NCBI RefSeq assembly: GCF_900605015.1
Contig: NZ_LR027574.1
Coordinates: forward strand, 1,106,735 to 1,170,734
Source: Olsenella sp. Marseille-P4559
GTDB lineage: Bacteria > Actinomycetota > Coriobacteriia > Coriobacteriales > Atopobiaceae
Length of the DNA stretch: 64,000 bases
Direction: 5' to 3'
In this document: in pieces, positions 34,529 through 42,390 of the stretch
How positions within the stretch are numbered: position 1 is the stretch's first letter
Layout: each line of letters starts with the position of its first letter
Program-made: the position numbers and the translations under genes
Notes under the pieces: generated by a model
What the model saw: the letters and a program-made list of their open reading frames with translations, nothing else
Told to the model about the DNA's origin: nothing
Databases searched by the model: none

Positions 34529-35221
34529 ATGGCCATGCTCAGAGAGTTCTGCGCCGAAAACATGGAGCACGTCCCCGCCGCTATAGCCGCCGGTGCGGGC
34601 CGCATCGAACTCTGCGACAACCTGGCCGTGGGAGGTACGAGCCCCAGCTATGGCGTGATGCGCGCCGCAGTATCCTACGCCGCCGAGTATGGAGTAGCGG
34701 TAATGGCAATGGCTCGGCCACGCGGCGGGAACTTTGTCTACACCGAAGCCGAGACGCAGATGCTAATCGATGACGTTGCAGTTGCGCGTAGGCTTGGCGT
34801 GACCGGTGTGGTCTTTGGTTGCGTGCGCAGGACGGAGAACGGCCCTGCCGCCATCGATGTTGACCTCACCTCCCGGCTCGTCGAGGCTGCCAAGGGCTCG
34901 CAAGCCACAACAAGTGGAAAAAGCGCAGGCGCTCCGGTGCAGGTGACCTTCCACATGGCCTTTGATGCCCTTGACGAGGAGCGCCAACTCCAGGCCATCG
35001 ACGTCCTGTCTCAGCTGGGCGTCGAGCGCATCCTTACCCACGGCGGTGCAGCGGGCACACCCATCGCAGACAACCTCAATCATCTGCGCCGCCTAATCTC
35101 CTATGCAAACGGCCGCGTGCGCATTCTCCCTGGCGGCGGCATCACTTGGCAGAACGTCGAGATGGTAGCCAAGGTCCTCTGTGTAGAGGAGGCTCACGGC
35201 ACAAAGATTGTCAGAATCTAG
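34529..35221 (+). CDS. cutC: CutC-family TIM-barrel protein
   Basis: 230 residues with the CutC hallmarks: a short N-terminal strand ending CAENMEHVPAAIAAGAGRIELCDNLAVGGTSPSYG, then RPRGGNFVYTEAE, GVVFGCV, VTFHMAFD, GVERILTHGG and ILPGGGI. CutC was named for copper tolerance, but that role is doubtful in many bacteria, and its frequent location beside sugar genes suggests a glycoside-related activity. The ATG at 34529 has GAGGGAGAG upstream; the open frame extends further upstream without support. Divergent from mupG. Confidence 0.87.
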   Translation: MAMLREFCAENMEHVPAAIAAGAGRIELCDNLAVGGTSPSYGVMRAAVSYAAEYGVAVMAMARPRGGNFVYTEAETQMLIDDVAVARRLGVTGVVFGCVRRTENGPAAIDVDLTSRLVEAAKGSQATTSGKSAGAPVQVTFHMAFDALDEERQLQAIDVLSQLGVERILTHGGAAGTPIADNLNHLRRLISYANGRVRILPGGGITWQNVEMVAKVLCVEEAHGTKIVRI

Positions 35222-35359
35222 TCACTATCCAGTCTCGCCTCACGCCAGCTGAGATGCTGGCTGCATCATATACTGCATCCTCAGCGTAGAGACCCTGACC
35301 CTTCCCACTCAGTCAGAGAGGGACAAACTGTTTTTTAGTATAACGCTTAGTGTGGAAGG

Positions 35360-35681
35360 TTATCCAGTCGTAGAGGGCTTTTTCAGCCCATCCAGTTTGA
35401 TAGCCGGTCGGACGCTGATGTTGTCAAGCTTCTTGTTGAAGAGGTCGGTCAAGCGGACGGCAGACTCGGCCGTAATACGAAAGACCACGCGGAAGCAGAC
35501 GACGGCGCTGTCCTTATCCCACTGTTCACCGTTGCCTCGAGGACCGATGATCTCGCCGGAGTTCCAATCCTTGAGCTTGAAGTGGCCAGCGCCGCCCAGC
35601 CTATGCTCTTACTTGTCCTAACCATTCATCTGACGCTCGAAGATGTTTGCCACAGTATCAGCGATAAAGTCGGTGCTGTCA
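35360..35681 (-). pseudogene. Remnant of an unidentified protein with in-frame stops
   Basis: On the minus strand one frame reads FHDSTDFIADTVANIFERQMNG, stop, DK, stop, then EHRLGGAGHFKLKDWNSGEI and continues through DSAVVCFRVVFRITAESAVRL to a TAA at 35360. The amino-acid texture is protein-like (mixed, no homopolymers), but two stops interrupt it and no start is visible. I do not recognise the family. Confidence 0.45.
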
Positions 35682-35795
35682 TGGAACTTCGAACTGGCCC
35701 CGAGGAATCGCATTGAGTCCGCCGCGTACAATCTCAGCCATGACCGCCAACGTGAACGTCGTGAAGACCGCAATGGAGCACCCCGGTGCGGACGA
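35679..35795 (-). pseudogene. Fragment of an amino-acid ABC transporter permease
   Basis: About 39 codons next to the IS3 end contain FTLAVMAEIVRGGLNAIPRGQFE, matching the conserved cytoplasmic EAA-loop region of HisM/GlnP-type permeases (usually AEIVRGGI..IPKGQ.EAA). The rest of the gene is missing on both sides; the other flank of the IS element (from 37270) does not continue it. Confidence 0.6.
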
Positions 35796-35836
35796 TGAAC
35801 TGCGCCCCAAAACTTGGACCCGATAAATCATAACCG

Positions 35837-36747
35837 CTAGGCGGCCCCCCGAAGGGCTTGGTCCCGGAACTCCACCGGGGTCAGGCCCTTCAGCTTGGCC
35901 TGGCGCCTCACATGGTTCCAATGGTGGATATAGGCCTCGAGGTCGCGCTTGAAGCTCTCGAAGTCGCTCCAGTCGCGTCCCCGGAAGAACTCGTCCTTGA
36001 TGTGCCCGAAGACCTGCTCGGTCGCGCCGTTGTCGATGCAGTTGCCCTTGCGCGACATGCTCTGCACGAAGCCGTTCTCCCTGAGCTTCGCGACGTAGGA
36101 CGCGTGCTGGTACTGCCAGCCCATGTCGGAGTGCAGGACCGGCGCCGCGCCCTCGGGCTTGGCGGCCATGAGCATGGCGAGCATCTCCTCCTGCTGGGCG
36201 AGGTCGGGGCGCTCGGAGACCGACCAGGCCACGATCTCCTTGCTGCCGAAGTCGTACACGGGCGCGAGGTAGGCCTTGCCGAACCCGCACTTGAACTCGG
36301 TGACGTCGGTGCCCATCTTCTGCCAGGGGCCGTCGGCGGCGAAGTCGCGGCCGATGACGTTCTCGAAGGTCTCGCCGACCTTCCCCCTGTACGAGCTGTA
36401 CCTGTGGTGGTCGGCCTCCCGGCGGATGCCGCACCTGAGGCCCATCTCGTTCATCATCTTGAGCACCGTCTTGTCCGCTATCCGCGCGCCGTCGACGGCG
36501 CGCAGCTCCATCGCCACCTGCCTGTGGCCGACGCCGTTGGGGAGCCTGCCGAAGATCTCCGTCACCCTGGCGCGCAGCTCCGGCCTGGTGGGGGCCTTGG
36601 GGTGCGAGACGGCGTAGTAGTAGCTTGACCTGGAGAGGCCGGCGGCCTCGAGGAGGTCGGAGAGGTCGTGCCGCCCTGAAAGCTCGGCGACCGCTAGGGC
36701 CTTCTCCCGGTTCGGGAGCGCAGCTCCACCTTCAGGGCTATCGATTT
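35837..36747 (-). pseudogene. IS3 transposase orfB (integrase), frameshifted near its start
   Basis: The rve integrase core is complete: GTDVTEFKCG (first Asp), LHSDMGWQYQH (second Asp) and GNCIDNGATEQVFGHIKDE (Glu). After the A6 slippery site the -1 frame reads KKSIALKVELRS and then stops at 36694. The conserved continuation NREKALAVAELSGRHDLSDL lies in a third frame. Loss of one base in the TCCC-GAACC stretch (about 36706-36710) explains this, so a normal -1 fusion protein cannot be made. Confidence 0.8.
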
Positions 36748-37208
36748 TTTAGGTACGCCACCTGCGCCTCGAGCTTGCGGACGCGCTCCTCGAGCTCCTG
36801 CTCGCGGGTCCTCGGCGCGCCCTTCGCGCCGGACCCCCTCGGCCTGCCCTTCGGCTTGGGCCTCAGGGCCTCGGCCCCGTCCCCGCGATACAGCCTGCAC
36901 CACTGCTTCAGCGGCGTCGCGCTCGCGATGCCGAAGCGCTCCATCGCCTCGGGCTTGGCCATCCCGTCGTCGACCACGGCCCTGGCCGCGGCGACCTTGG
37001 TCTCGAAGTCGTATCTCGCGTGCTTCTTGCCCATTTTCAGCAGACCGTCCCTCCCGGTCGCGCGGTACGTCTTCTGCCAGTCTCTCACAGCCTCGGCGGG
37101 CACGCCAAGCCCCCTTGCGACGAATCCGTAGCCGAGGCCCCTCTCGAACATCTCGGCTGCGCGCTCGCGCAGCGACCGGTCGTGCCTCAATCTCAGGTCG
37201 ACGGACAT
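36738..37208 (-). CDS. IS3 transposase orfA (helix-turn-helix)
   Basis: 156 residues with two helix-turn-helix repeats (RAAEMFERGLGYGFVARGLGVPAEAVRDWQKTY and later PEAMERFGIASATPLKQWCRLY) and a C-terminal leucine-zipper-like coiled coil (EQELEERVRKLEAQVAYLKN). It binds the element ends as part of the OrfAB transposase. It ends in the A6 frameshift window. Confidence 0.88.
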   Translation of the reverse strand: MSVDLRLRHDRSLRERAAEMFERGLGYGFVARGLGVPAEAVRDWQKTYRATGRDGLLKMGKKHARYDFETKVAAARAVVDDGMAKPEAMERFGIASATPLKQWCRLYRGDGAEALRPKPKGRPRGSGAKGAPRTREQELEERVRKLEAQVAYLKNR

Positions 37209-37367
37209 GAAAAATGCCTCCCATCTCTCGGACTTCTATTTCCTTGTCCAAGAAATGGGAGGCAGTTCAACGACCCCAGTCGCCGGAGGGCCCATTTTGG
37301 CGAAGATTGCAACAATACCCTCGCTCCGGCAACTCCCCCGCCCCTCTCGCCTCGGCCTCTCAGCCTG

Positions 37368-38252
37368 TCAGTCAGAGAGGCCCCTGAGGTAAGCAAGAGA
37401 CGTAGGAAAGGTGTCAGGGGTACCATTCTCCACGATGACGGGGCATGCCCGTCCGCTTTCCTTGTCCCAACGAATCACCGGCGCAAAGTCAAAGGCCCCA
37501 GTCGTACCCACCCCATGGCAGACAAGGCGGCTTCCCGATCCGTCGCACCAGCCTGCGCTGTCCTCGTTGTACACTACCTCGTAGTCCTTCGCATGGAGGA
37601 CCGCTATGCGCTCCCCCAGAAGCTCGAGCACCTGGGAGAGGGTCTCTCCCTGCTTCGGCAGCGCAGCGGGATGGAGAAGCGAGACGGGGTCGAGTATGAC
37701 GCAGACATCCGGACGCCCGATTGCCTCAAGCGCGTCGCGTGCTCGCTCGGGCGTGCAGGCAACCTCGTTCCAGCCTGGCTCGAGCGCAAGGCGAGATCCT
37801 TCGTCTGCGACACAGCACGCCACCTCCCGCGCCTGCCGCGCGAGCGTCTCGAGGGCGGCCTCGGAGAAGCGGTCCTCCCCAATCCACTTCTCCTTGTTTG
37901 GACGTCCGGTCTCAGATCCCACCGCGCCGGCACCGACCCAGCGCGCGAAGCGGGCGGATGCAGCATATTCCTTCAGGTTGTCCCTCTCCTCTGCAGGATC
38001 GGGAGTTGCCAGATTCTTATAGCACCCATAGACTGCGACGCCGAGTCCCGTTTCCTCGAGAAGGTCGCGGAGTCTCTTTGCCCGCTCTTCCGTGAGCCCC
38101 TCTTCCGTGCATCCCCAGCTCCGATAGAGTAGCTTCGATGCAAGGTGGATGGTCGAGAATCCCAGGTCGGCCGCATTGCGGATGCGTTCCTCGAGGCTGT
38201 TTCCCTCCACGTCGTGCAGACGCACGCCGAGAGGGACCGCTTTTCCGCTCAT
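37368..38252 (-). CDS. Sugar phosphate isomerase/epimerase-like TIM-barrel protein
   Basis: About 294 residues of the AP-endonuclease-2/xylose-isomerase-like barrel superfamily. Visible motifs are a metal-binding Glu in RLALEPGWNEVACT, CVILDPVSLLHP, IAVLHAKDYEVV (Asp/His region), and a late VENGTPDTFPTSLAYLR. Such proteins isomerise or epimerise keto sugars and uronates. The ATG at 38252 overlaps the upstream GH105 stop (ATGA) and has GGAGGGAAGAGG upstream. As last gene of the pectin operon it might act on a uronate or rhamnose breakdown product. Confidence 0.8.
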   Translation of the reverse strand: MSGKAVPLGVRLHDVEGNSLEERIRNAADLGFSTIHLASKLLYRSWGCTEEGLTEERAKRLRDLLEETGLGVAVYGCYKNLATPDPAEERDNLKEYAASARFARWVGAGAVGSETGRPNKEKWIGEDRFSEAALETLARQAREVACCVADEGSRLALEPGWNEVACTPERARDALEAIGRPDVCVILDPVSLLHPAALPKQGETLSQVLELLGERIAVLHAKDYEVVYNEDSAGWCDGSGSRLVCHGVGTTGAFDFAPVIRWDKESGRACPVIVENGTPDTFPTSLAYLRGLSD

Positions 38253-39484
38253 TGCCTCTTCCCTCCGTTGATGCCCGGCACATACCCATCGAAGGGGTCT
38301 TTCGTCGAGCAGCATCCCGAAGGGGCACAAGGATCTGCTGCCCCGTTTAGCCGGTCATGCTGCATGGTCTCGATATAGGCCAGGATGAGCGGTGCTACGC
38401 CCTTCGCATCGTTCTCGACGACCGGCTCGCGCATGTAGTAGTCGAAGGTCCCCTCACGATGTTCCTTGTTGCCAAGGCCCGCCACAAGGCAGATGCTCGT
38501 GAGGGCAAACTTGTCGTCCTTCTCGGAGAGGCAGGTCCGGCAGATGCCGTCGAAGGCCTTCCTGCCGAAGGCGTAGTAGGACTCATCGAGCACACCCAGG
38601 CGCACGCCCTTCATGATTGCGTTGGCGAAGATCGCAGATCCCGATTCCTCGAGGTAGTTGGGAGCGACGTTCGGCAGGTTAATGACCTGATGCCACATGC
38701 CGCCCTCCTTGTCTTGGTAGGGCAGCATCGCGTCGACGAGCTCCTGGAACATCTGCCTCAGGGCATCTTTCTCCGCCGACATCGAGGGCGGCATGAGCTC
38801 CCAGGTATCGATTGCTGCCATCGCGAACCAGCCCTCGGCGCGCAGCCAGAAGCTCGAGGAGAGCCCGGTCACGGGATCTGCCCAGAACTGCTTTCGCGAC
38901 GCATCGTAGGCATGGTAGTAGAGCCCGTTCTGCGGATTCCTCATGATCTCGTGCACGGTCTGGAACTGGTGGAAGGAGTCCGAGCAGGCCCGCCTGTCAT
39001 GGAAGCCGAGCTCGTACTGCATGTAGAAGGGCTGGGCCATGTAGAGACCGTCAAGCCAGACCTGATTCGGATAGATTGCCTTGTGCCAGAAGTTGCCCTC
39101 GCGGGTACGGGGCTGATGCTCGAGCTGCCCATAGATCGAATCCATCGCGAGGCGGTACTTCCTCTTGCCGAAGATCTTGTAGAGCCTGTAGAGGGTCTTC
39201 CCGGCATTCACGTTGTCGAGGTTGTAGTCGTTCGGGTTGTAGTGCTCAATCGTACCGTCCTCATGGACGAAATGGTCGATGAAGGCATCGGCGAACTCCA
39301 GATACCCCTCGTCGTGCTCGATACCGTAGAGCTCGATAAGGGCCTTGATCATGCATCCGTCGATGTAGTTCCAGGTGTTCTTCTTGCCGGCACGGATCTT
39401 CTCGATGTTCCAGGCGGGCGCCTCAGGCGTCGAGGTCTCGATTAGCTGCGCTATGTAGCGGTCCAGAATCGCGTTGGATCCCAT
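38249..39484 (-). CDS. GH105 unsaturated glucuronyl/galacturonyl hydrolase
   Basis: 411 residues of an alpha/alpha-barrel hydrolase that removes unsaturated uronic acid from the ends of lyase-generated oligosaccharides. Signature segments are NTWNYIDGCMIKALIELY, KAIYPNQVWLDGLYMAQPFY (with the catalytic Asp in WLDGLYM), FWLRAEGWFAMAA and EESGSAIFANAIMKG. No signal peptide, so cytoplasmic. The C-terminal tail is Cys-rich (CAPSGCCS). Downstream of the SGNH esterase (40 bp) and coupled to the isomerase gene. Confidence 0.9.
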   Translation of the reverse strand: MGSNAILDRYIAQLIETSTPEAPAWNIEKIRAGKKNTWNYIDGCMIKALIELYGIEHDEGYLEFADAFIDHFVHEDGTIEHYNPNDYNLDNVNAGKTLYRLYKIFGKRKYRLAMDSIYGQLEHQPRTREGNFWHKAIYPNQVWLDGLYMAQPFYMQYELGFHDRRACSDSFHQFQTVHEIMRNPQNGLYYHAYDASRKQFWADPVTGLSSSFWLRAEGWFAMAAIDTWELMPPSMSAEKDALRQMFQELVDAMLPYQDKEGGMWHQVINLPNVAPNYLEESGSAIFANAIMKGVRLGVLDESYYAFGRKAFDGICRTCLSEKDDKFALTSICLVAGLGNKEHREGTFDYYMREPVVENDAKGVAPLILAYIETMQHDRLNGAADPCAPSGCCSTKDPFDGYVPGINGGKRQ

Positions 39485-39524
39485 GTCAGTGTCCTTCCAA
39501 CCTTTGCGGCAGAGTGTGGATATC

Positions 39525-40181
39525 CTAGATCAGGGCGGCAAGGTCGCAGGCGATGCGCTCCGCCAGCCGCGCATATCCTGCAGCGGAATAGTGGAGTCCG
39601 TCAGGCATGTAGAGTCGGCGCTGCTCATCGACGAGGGAAGAGATGCCACTTTCGCGGAAGAGGTCAATCACAGGGATGGAGTACGTCCCTGCCACTTCGC
39701 ACATCGCATCGGCATATTCCTCTTCAACGGCGCCGACGCCGTTTCGCACGTCGAAGGCAGGGAGCCCCTTCGCCGGGACGCCTGCCGTCTTTGCTGGTGT
39801 CATGAACACCACCTTCGCCTCCGGATAGCGGGAGACGAGGCCGCGCGCCAGATAGCCGAGCGCCCCATAGAAGGTATGCACGTCGCTCTCCCCCATCGCG
39901 CCCAGCGGCACCGCACGGCAGAAATCGTTCACGCCGCCGAAAAGGACAATCGCATCAGCCGAGAGGTCGAGCGTGCCGAAGCGTTCGACGAAGCTGTCGC
40001 TCCGGTCTGCCTTGACGGCAATGCTGGAGCCCTTGACACCGAAGTTCCTCGCCTCCTTCACATGGGCAAGCTCTGCCATGCGTGTGGTCCAGGAGATTTC
40101 GGGCCCACCCCCTCCCTCGCCGTTGTCTCCCCAGGTCGTCGAATCGCCGAGGCAGGCAAGGACCTTGCCAGCGAGCGCCAT
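39525..40181 (-). CDS. SGNH/GDSL esterase
   Basis: 218 residues, cytoplasmic. Block I GDSTTWG supplies the Ser nucleophile, block III GGVNDF the oxyanion Asn, and block V DGLHYSAAGY the Asp-His pair. The family includes rhamnogalacturonan and sugar acetylesterases, and the operon position suggests removal of acetyl groups from pectic oligosaccharides. AGGAGG lies 8 bases before the ATG at 40181, one base after the stop of the upstream fusion gene. Confidence 0.86.
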   Translation of the reverse strand: MALAGKVLACLGDSTTWGDNGEGGGGPEISWTTRMAELAHVKEARNFGVKGSSIAVKADRSDSFVERFGTLDLSADAIVLFGGVNDFCRAVPLGAMGESDVHTFYGALGYLARGLVSRYPEAKVVFMTPAKTAGVPAKGLPAFDVRNGVGAVEEEYADAMCEVAGTYSIPVIDLFRESGISSLVDEQRRLYMPDGLHYSAAGYARLAERIACDLAALI

Positions 40182-40182
40182 G

Positions 40183-42309
40183 TCAGATCCTCCTTCGTGA
40201 TGCAGCATCGAGCCAGGCGCAGTCCGCTTCCAAGCGATCGATGCCAAAATGATGTTCTCCGGGAATCACCTGATACTTCAGACGGCCCTCGGCGCCGCAC
40301 AGCCGATAGCCCGTGCGCACGATGTCGACCTGCTCCTCCACATTGACAAGGCCGCGCGACCCCATCAGGTGGTCATGGTCCGCACTCTCCACGATAAGGG
40401 GACGGGGGCATATGAGTGAGGCGATGTCCCCCATATCAAAGAGGCGCCAGAGCCCCGGCACATAGTTGCAGGAGCAGTTGCCATTGAGGCGGAGGAGAGA
40501 ATCCTTCTCCCCGTAGAGATAGCCCGAGATGAGGACCTTCCTAATGCGAGCGTCCAAGGCAGCAAGGTAGAGCGTCTGCATCCCACCACCGGAAAAGCCG
40601 ATGCAGGAAAGCTCGTCTGTCGAAATCCATGCTTGGCCCGAGAGCCACGAGACAAGTTGCTCGAGGTCGAAGACGAACTCGCCTAGAAGGGTCCTTCCCA
40701 AAGGCTCCACCATCCTTGCCTCGTTCAGGCAGGTGCCCCGAAGATAGAGCTCCTCGGCATCCCCCTGCCCCTTCCAGCTCCGACGCGCGCCCCAGCCACG
40801 AGCTTCCGGACAGACAGCCACATATCCGAGCTCAGCCAGCCTAAGCCCGTAGTCATAGTTGAAGCGGCGTATCGCGTCGTCGACGGCGGGCACCCCCATG
40901 ATGCCCGCGACGGAGGCAGCGCCTGCCCCCTGATGCCCATGGGGACAGATGACGGCAAGGGAACGTCCCGCCCCGTCAAGCCGCGGATGGTCCGGCACCA
41001 GAAGGTAGACTGGCATCCAGACATCCGGCTCTGTGGGGAGCTCGTACAGGATGCGCCCGATGCCGCCGGCAAGCCTTGTACGAGAGGTGCAGCGAGGCTC
41101 TGCAGGAGACGCTTCCATGAGGTCGAGGCCGAGAAGGTCGCTGAGGCGCTGGCGGGAGTTCGCAGACCACTCCTGCCACGAGGCGGCATCGGCGCCCGTG
41201 AAGCGTGCCCTCCTGGACTCGCGGTCGAAGGCCCGCGCAAGCGCTTCATCGTCTGCAAGATAGCGCGTTTCGTGTACGGTCCTGCCCGTCGAGGAGAGCC
41301 GTTCCGTCTCGCACGGCTCGTCAGGCCCCGAGAGCGGGTCCCACCCATCGGAGCCTGCGAGGACCTTGCTCCGTGCAAAGCGGGGCAGGTCCCCCTCTCC
41401 CAGAAGGTGCGCGCATCCTGGCCAGGAGAGATCCGTGCTGCCTGGTCCCACAAGGCCCACTGCCACAAAGGAGAGATCGTCTTCGGGCCGCCCCCATAGA
41501 TACCATCCTTCCGGCTTGATGTGGGGACCGAGCCAGCAGGAGACCAGCGCGCACTTCGCATACTCCCTCCAGGGACGTCCCAGATAGACGCTCCTATCTG
41601 CAGCCAGCCCGGTGAAGGAGCAGCCGTGGAAAACGAACCCGTAGGGCTCCCCGGCAGGCGTCGAGGAAGCCGTCACATATCCGGCAGGCTCAGCGTCCCG
41701 TGCAAGGGAACGGATCTCGCAGCCGTCGAAATAGGCGCAGGCACTTCCAAAGATGAAGTCGACATCGCCCTCGATGCGACAGCGCCTGAAGTACTGTCGG
41801 GTCATCGTCCGGGGGCTTCTCTCCTTCGGTCCCCTAAAGCCTCCAGGCTTCATCTCCTTGGGAGGGAGCGGACCCAAAAAGAGCGTGTCCTGGTGGCCTA
41901 GGATCTCGCAGCTATCGCAGACGAAGCGGTCGCCATCCGCATAGAGCGCGACTGCCTGGCCCGCCCGCCTTCCATCCCCCGCCTCGTTTGCGATAGTGAG
42001 ATTCCTGATGGTGCAGCCGGGGGCATCCACCAGCACGGCATAGGTCCTGAAGGTGCCTCGAGCCGTGCCGTCCACCATGGTCTCGAAGGCACCCCTGTCG
42101 GACACGATTCTGGTCGATACGGCGCTCTCGCCCTGAAGCGTAAGGTTCGGCCGACGAATCTCGGCACATTCCCGGTAGGTGCCCGGCGCCAGGTGGATTG
42201 CGACGGGACTGGCGGGATCTTGCTGCTCTCGCTCTATAGCGTGAAGCGCATCCGCGATAGACGCAAAGCGCTCGCCTTCCGGCGCGACCCTATAGACAGG
42301 AGCATCCAT
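40183..42309 (-). CDS. Bifunctional pectin methylesterase (CE8) - alpha/beta hydrolase fusion
   Basis: 708 residues in two enzyme modules. Residues about 1-310 are a CE8 beta-helix with GHQDTL (138-143), YVTASST, DFIFG (184-188) and GRPWRE (244-249), holding the catalytic Asp/Asp/Arg set. Residues about 370-708 are an acetylesterase-like alpha/beta hydrolase with PHGHQGAG (456), the nucleophile elbow GFSGGG (571-576), CPRPL and a late HHFG His. No signal peptide. The protein could both demethylate and deacetylate imported oligogalacturonides. The start at 42309 has AAGGGATGG upstream. It lies one base before the SGNH esterase gene. Confidence 0.88.
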   Translation of the reverse strand: MDAPVYRVAPEGERFASIADALHAIEREQQDPASPVAIHLAPGTYRECAEIRRPNLTLQGESAVSTRIVSDRGAFETMVDGTARGTFRTYAVLVDAPGCTIRNLTIANEAGDGRRAGQAVALYADGDRFVCDSCEILGHQDTLFLGPLPPKEMKPGGFRGPKERSPRTMTRQYFRRCRIEGDVDFIFGSACAYFDGCEIRSLARDAEPAGYVTASSTPAGEPYGFVFHGCSFTGLAADRSVYLGRPWREYAKCALVSCWLGPHIKPEGWYLWGRPEDDLSFVAVGLVGPGSTDLSWPGCAHLLGEGDLPRFARSKVLAGSDGWDPLSGPDEPCETERLSSTGRTVHETRYLADDEALARAFDRESRRARFTGADAASWQEWSANSRQRLSDLLGLDLMEASPAEPRCTSRTRLAGGIGRILYELPTEPDVWMPVYLLVPDHPRLDGAGRSLAVICPHGHQGAGAASVAGIMGVPAVDDAIRRFNYDYGLRLAELGYVAVCPEARGWGARRSWKGQGDAEELYLRGTCLNEARMVEPLGRTLLGEFVFDLEQLVSWLSGQAWISTDELSCIGFSGGGMQTLYLAALDARIRKVLISGYLYGEKDSLLRLNGNCSCNYVPGLWRLFDMGDIASLICPRPLIVESADHDHLMGSRGLVNVEEQVDIVRTGYRLCGAEGRLKYQVIPGEHHFGIDRLEADCAWLDAASRRRI

Positions 42310-42390
42310 CGAACACCATCCCTTCAAGAGAGCGCCGTACTCAAGGCAGATGTCCGGGCACGGCGCTGGAAAGGCCAAGGCAGGGAGCAA

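Larger units (their letters stand above)
35222..35795. other. Decayed region between cutC and an IS3 element
   Basis: No intact gene. Two minus-strand coding remnants (35360-35681 and 35679-35795) are described separately. The rest looks like decayed DNA, with a possible cutC transcript end near 35230-35260 that I cannot define. Confidence 0.5.
35796..37269 (-). mobile_element. IS3-family insertion sequence with broken orfB
   Basis: The ends are TGAACTGCGCCCCAAAACTT at 35796 and, read inward from 37269, TGAACTGCCTCCCATTTCTT: imperfect inverted repeats that extend into CTTGGAC on both sides. The 4-base direct repeat ACGA flanks the element (35792-35795 and 37270-37273). It encodes orfA and orfB on the minus strand, joined by an A6 slippery run at 36745-36750. 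orfB carries an extra frameshift, so this copy is probably defective. Confidence 0.85.

Noticed and set aside
36694..37251. 185-codon minus-strand ORF overlapping orfA
   Set aside because: It is the alternative frame of orfA; only its last residues (KKSIALKVELRS) correspond to the frameshift product and are included under orfB.
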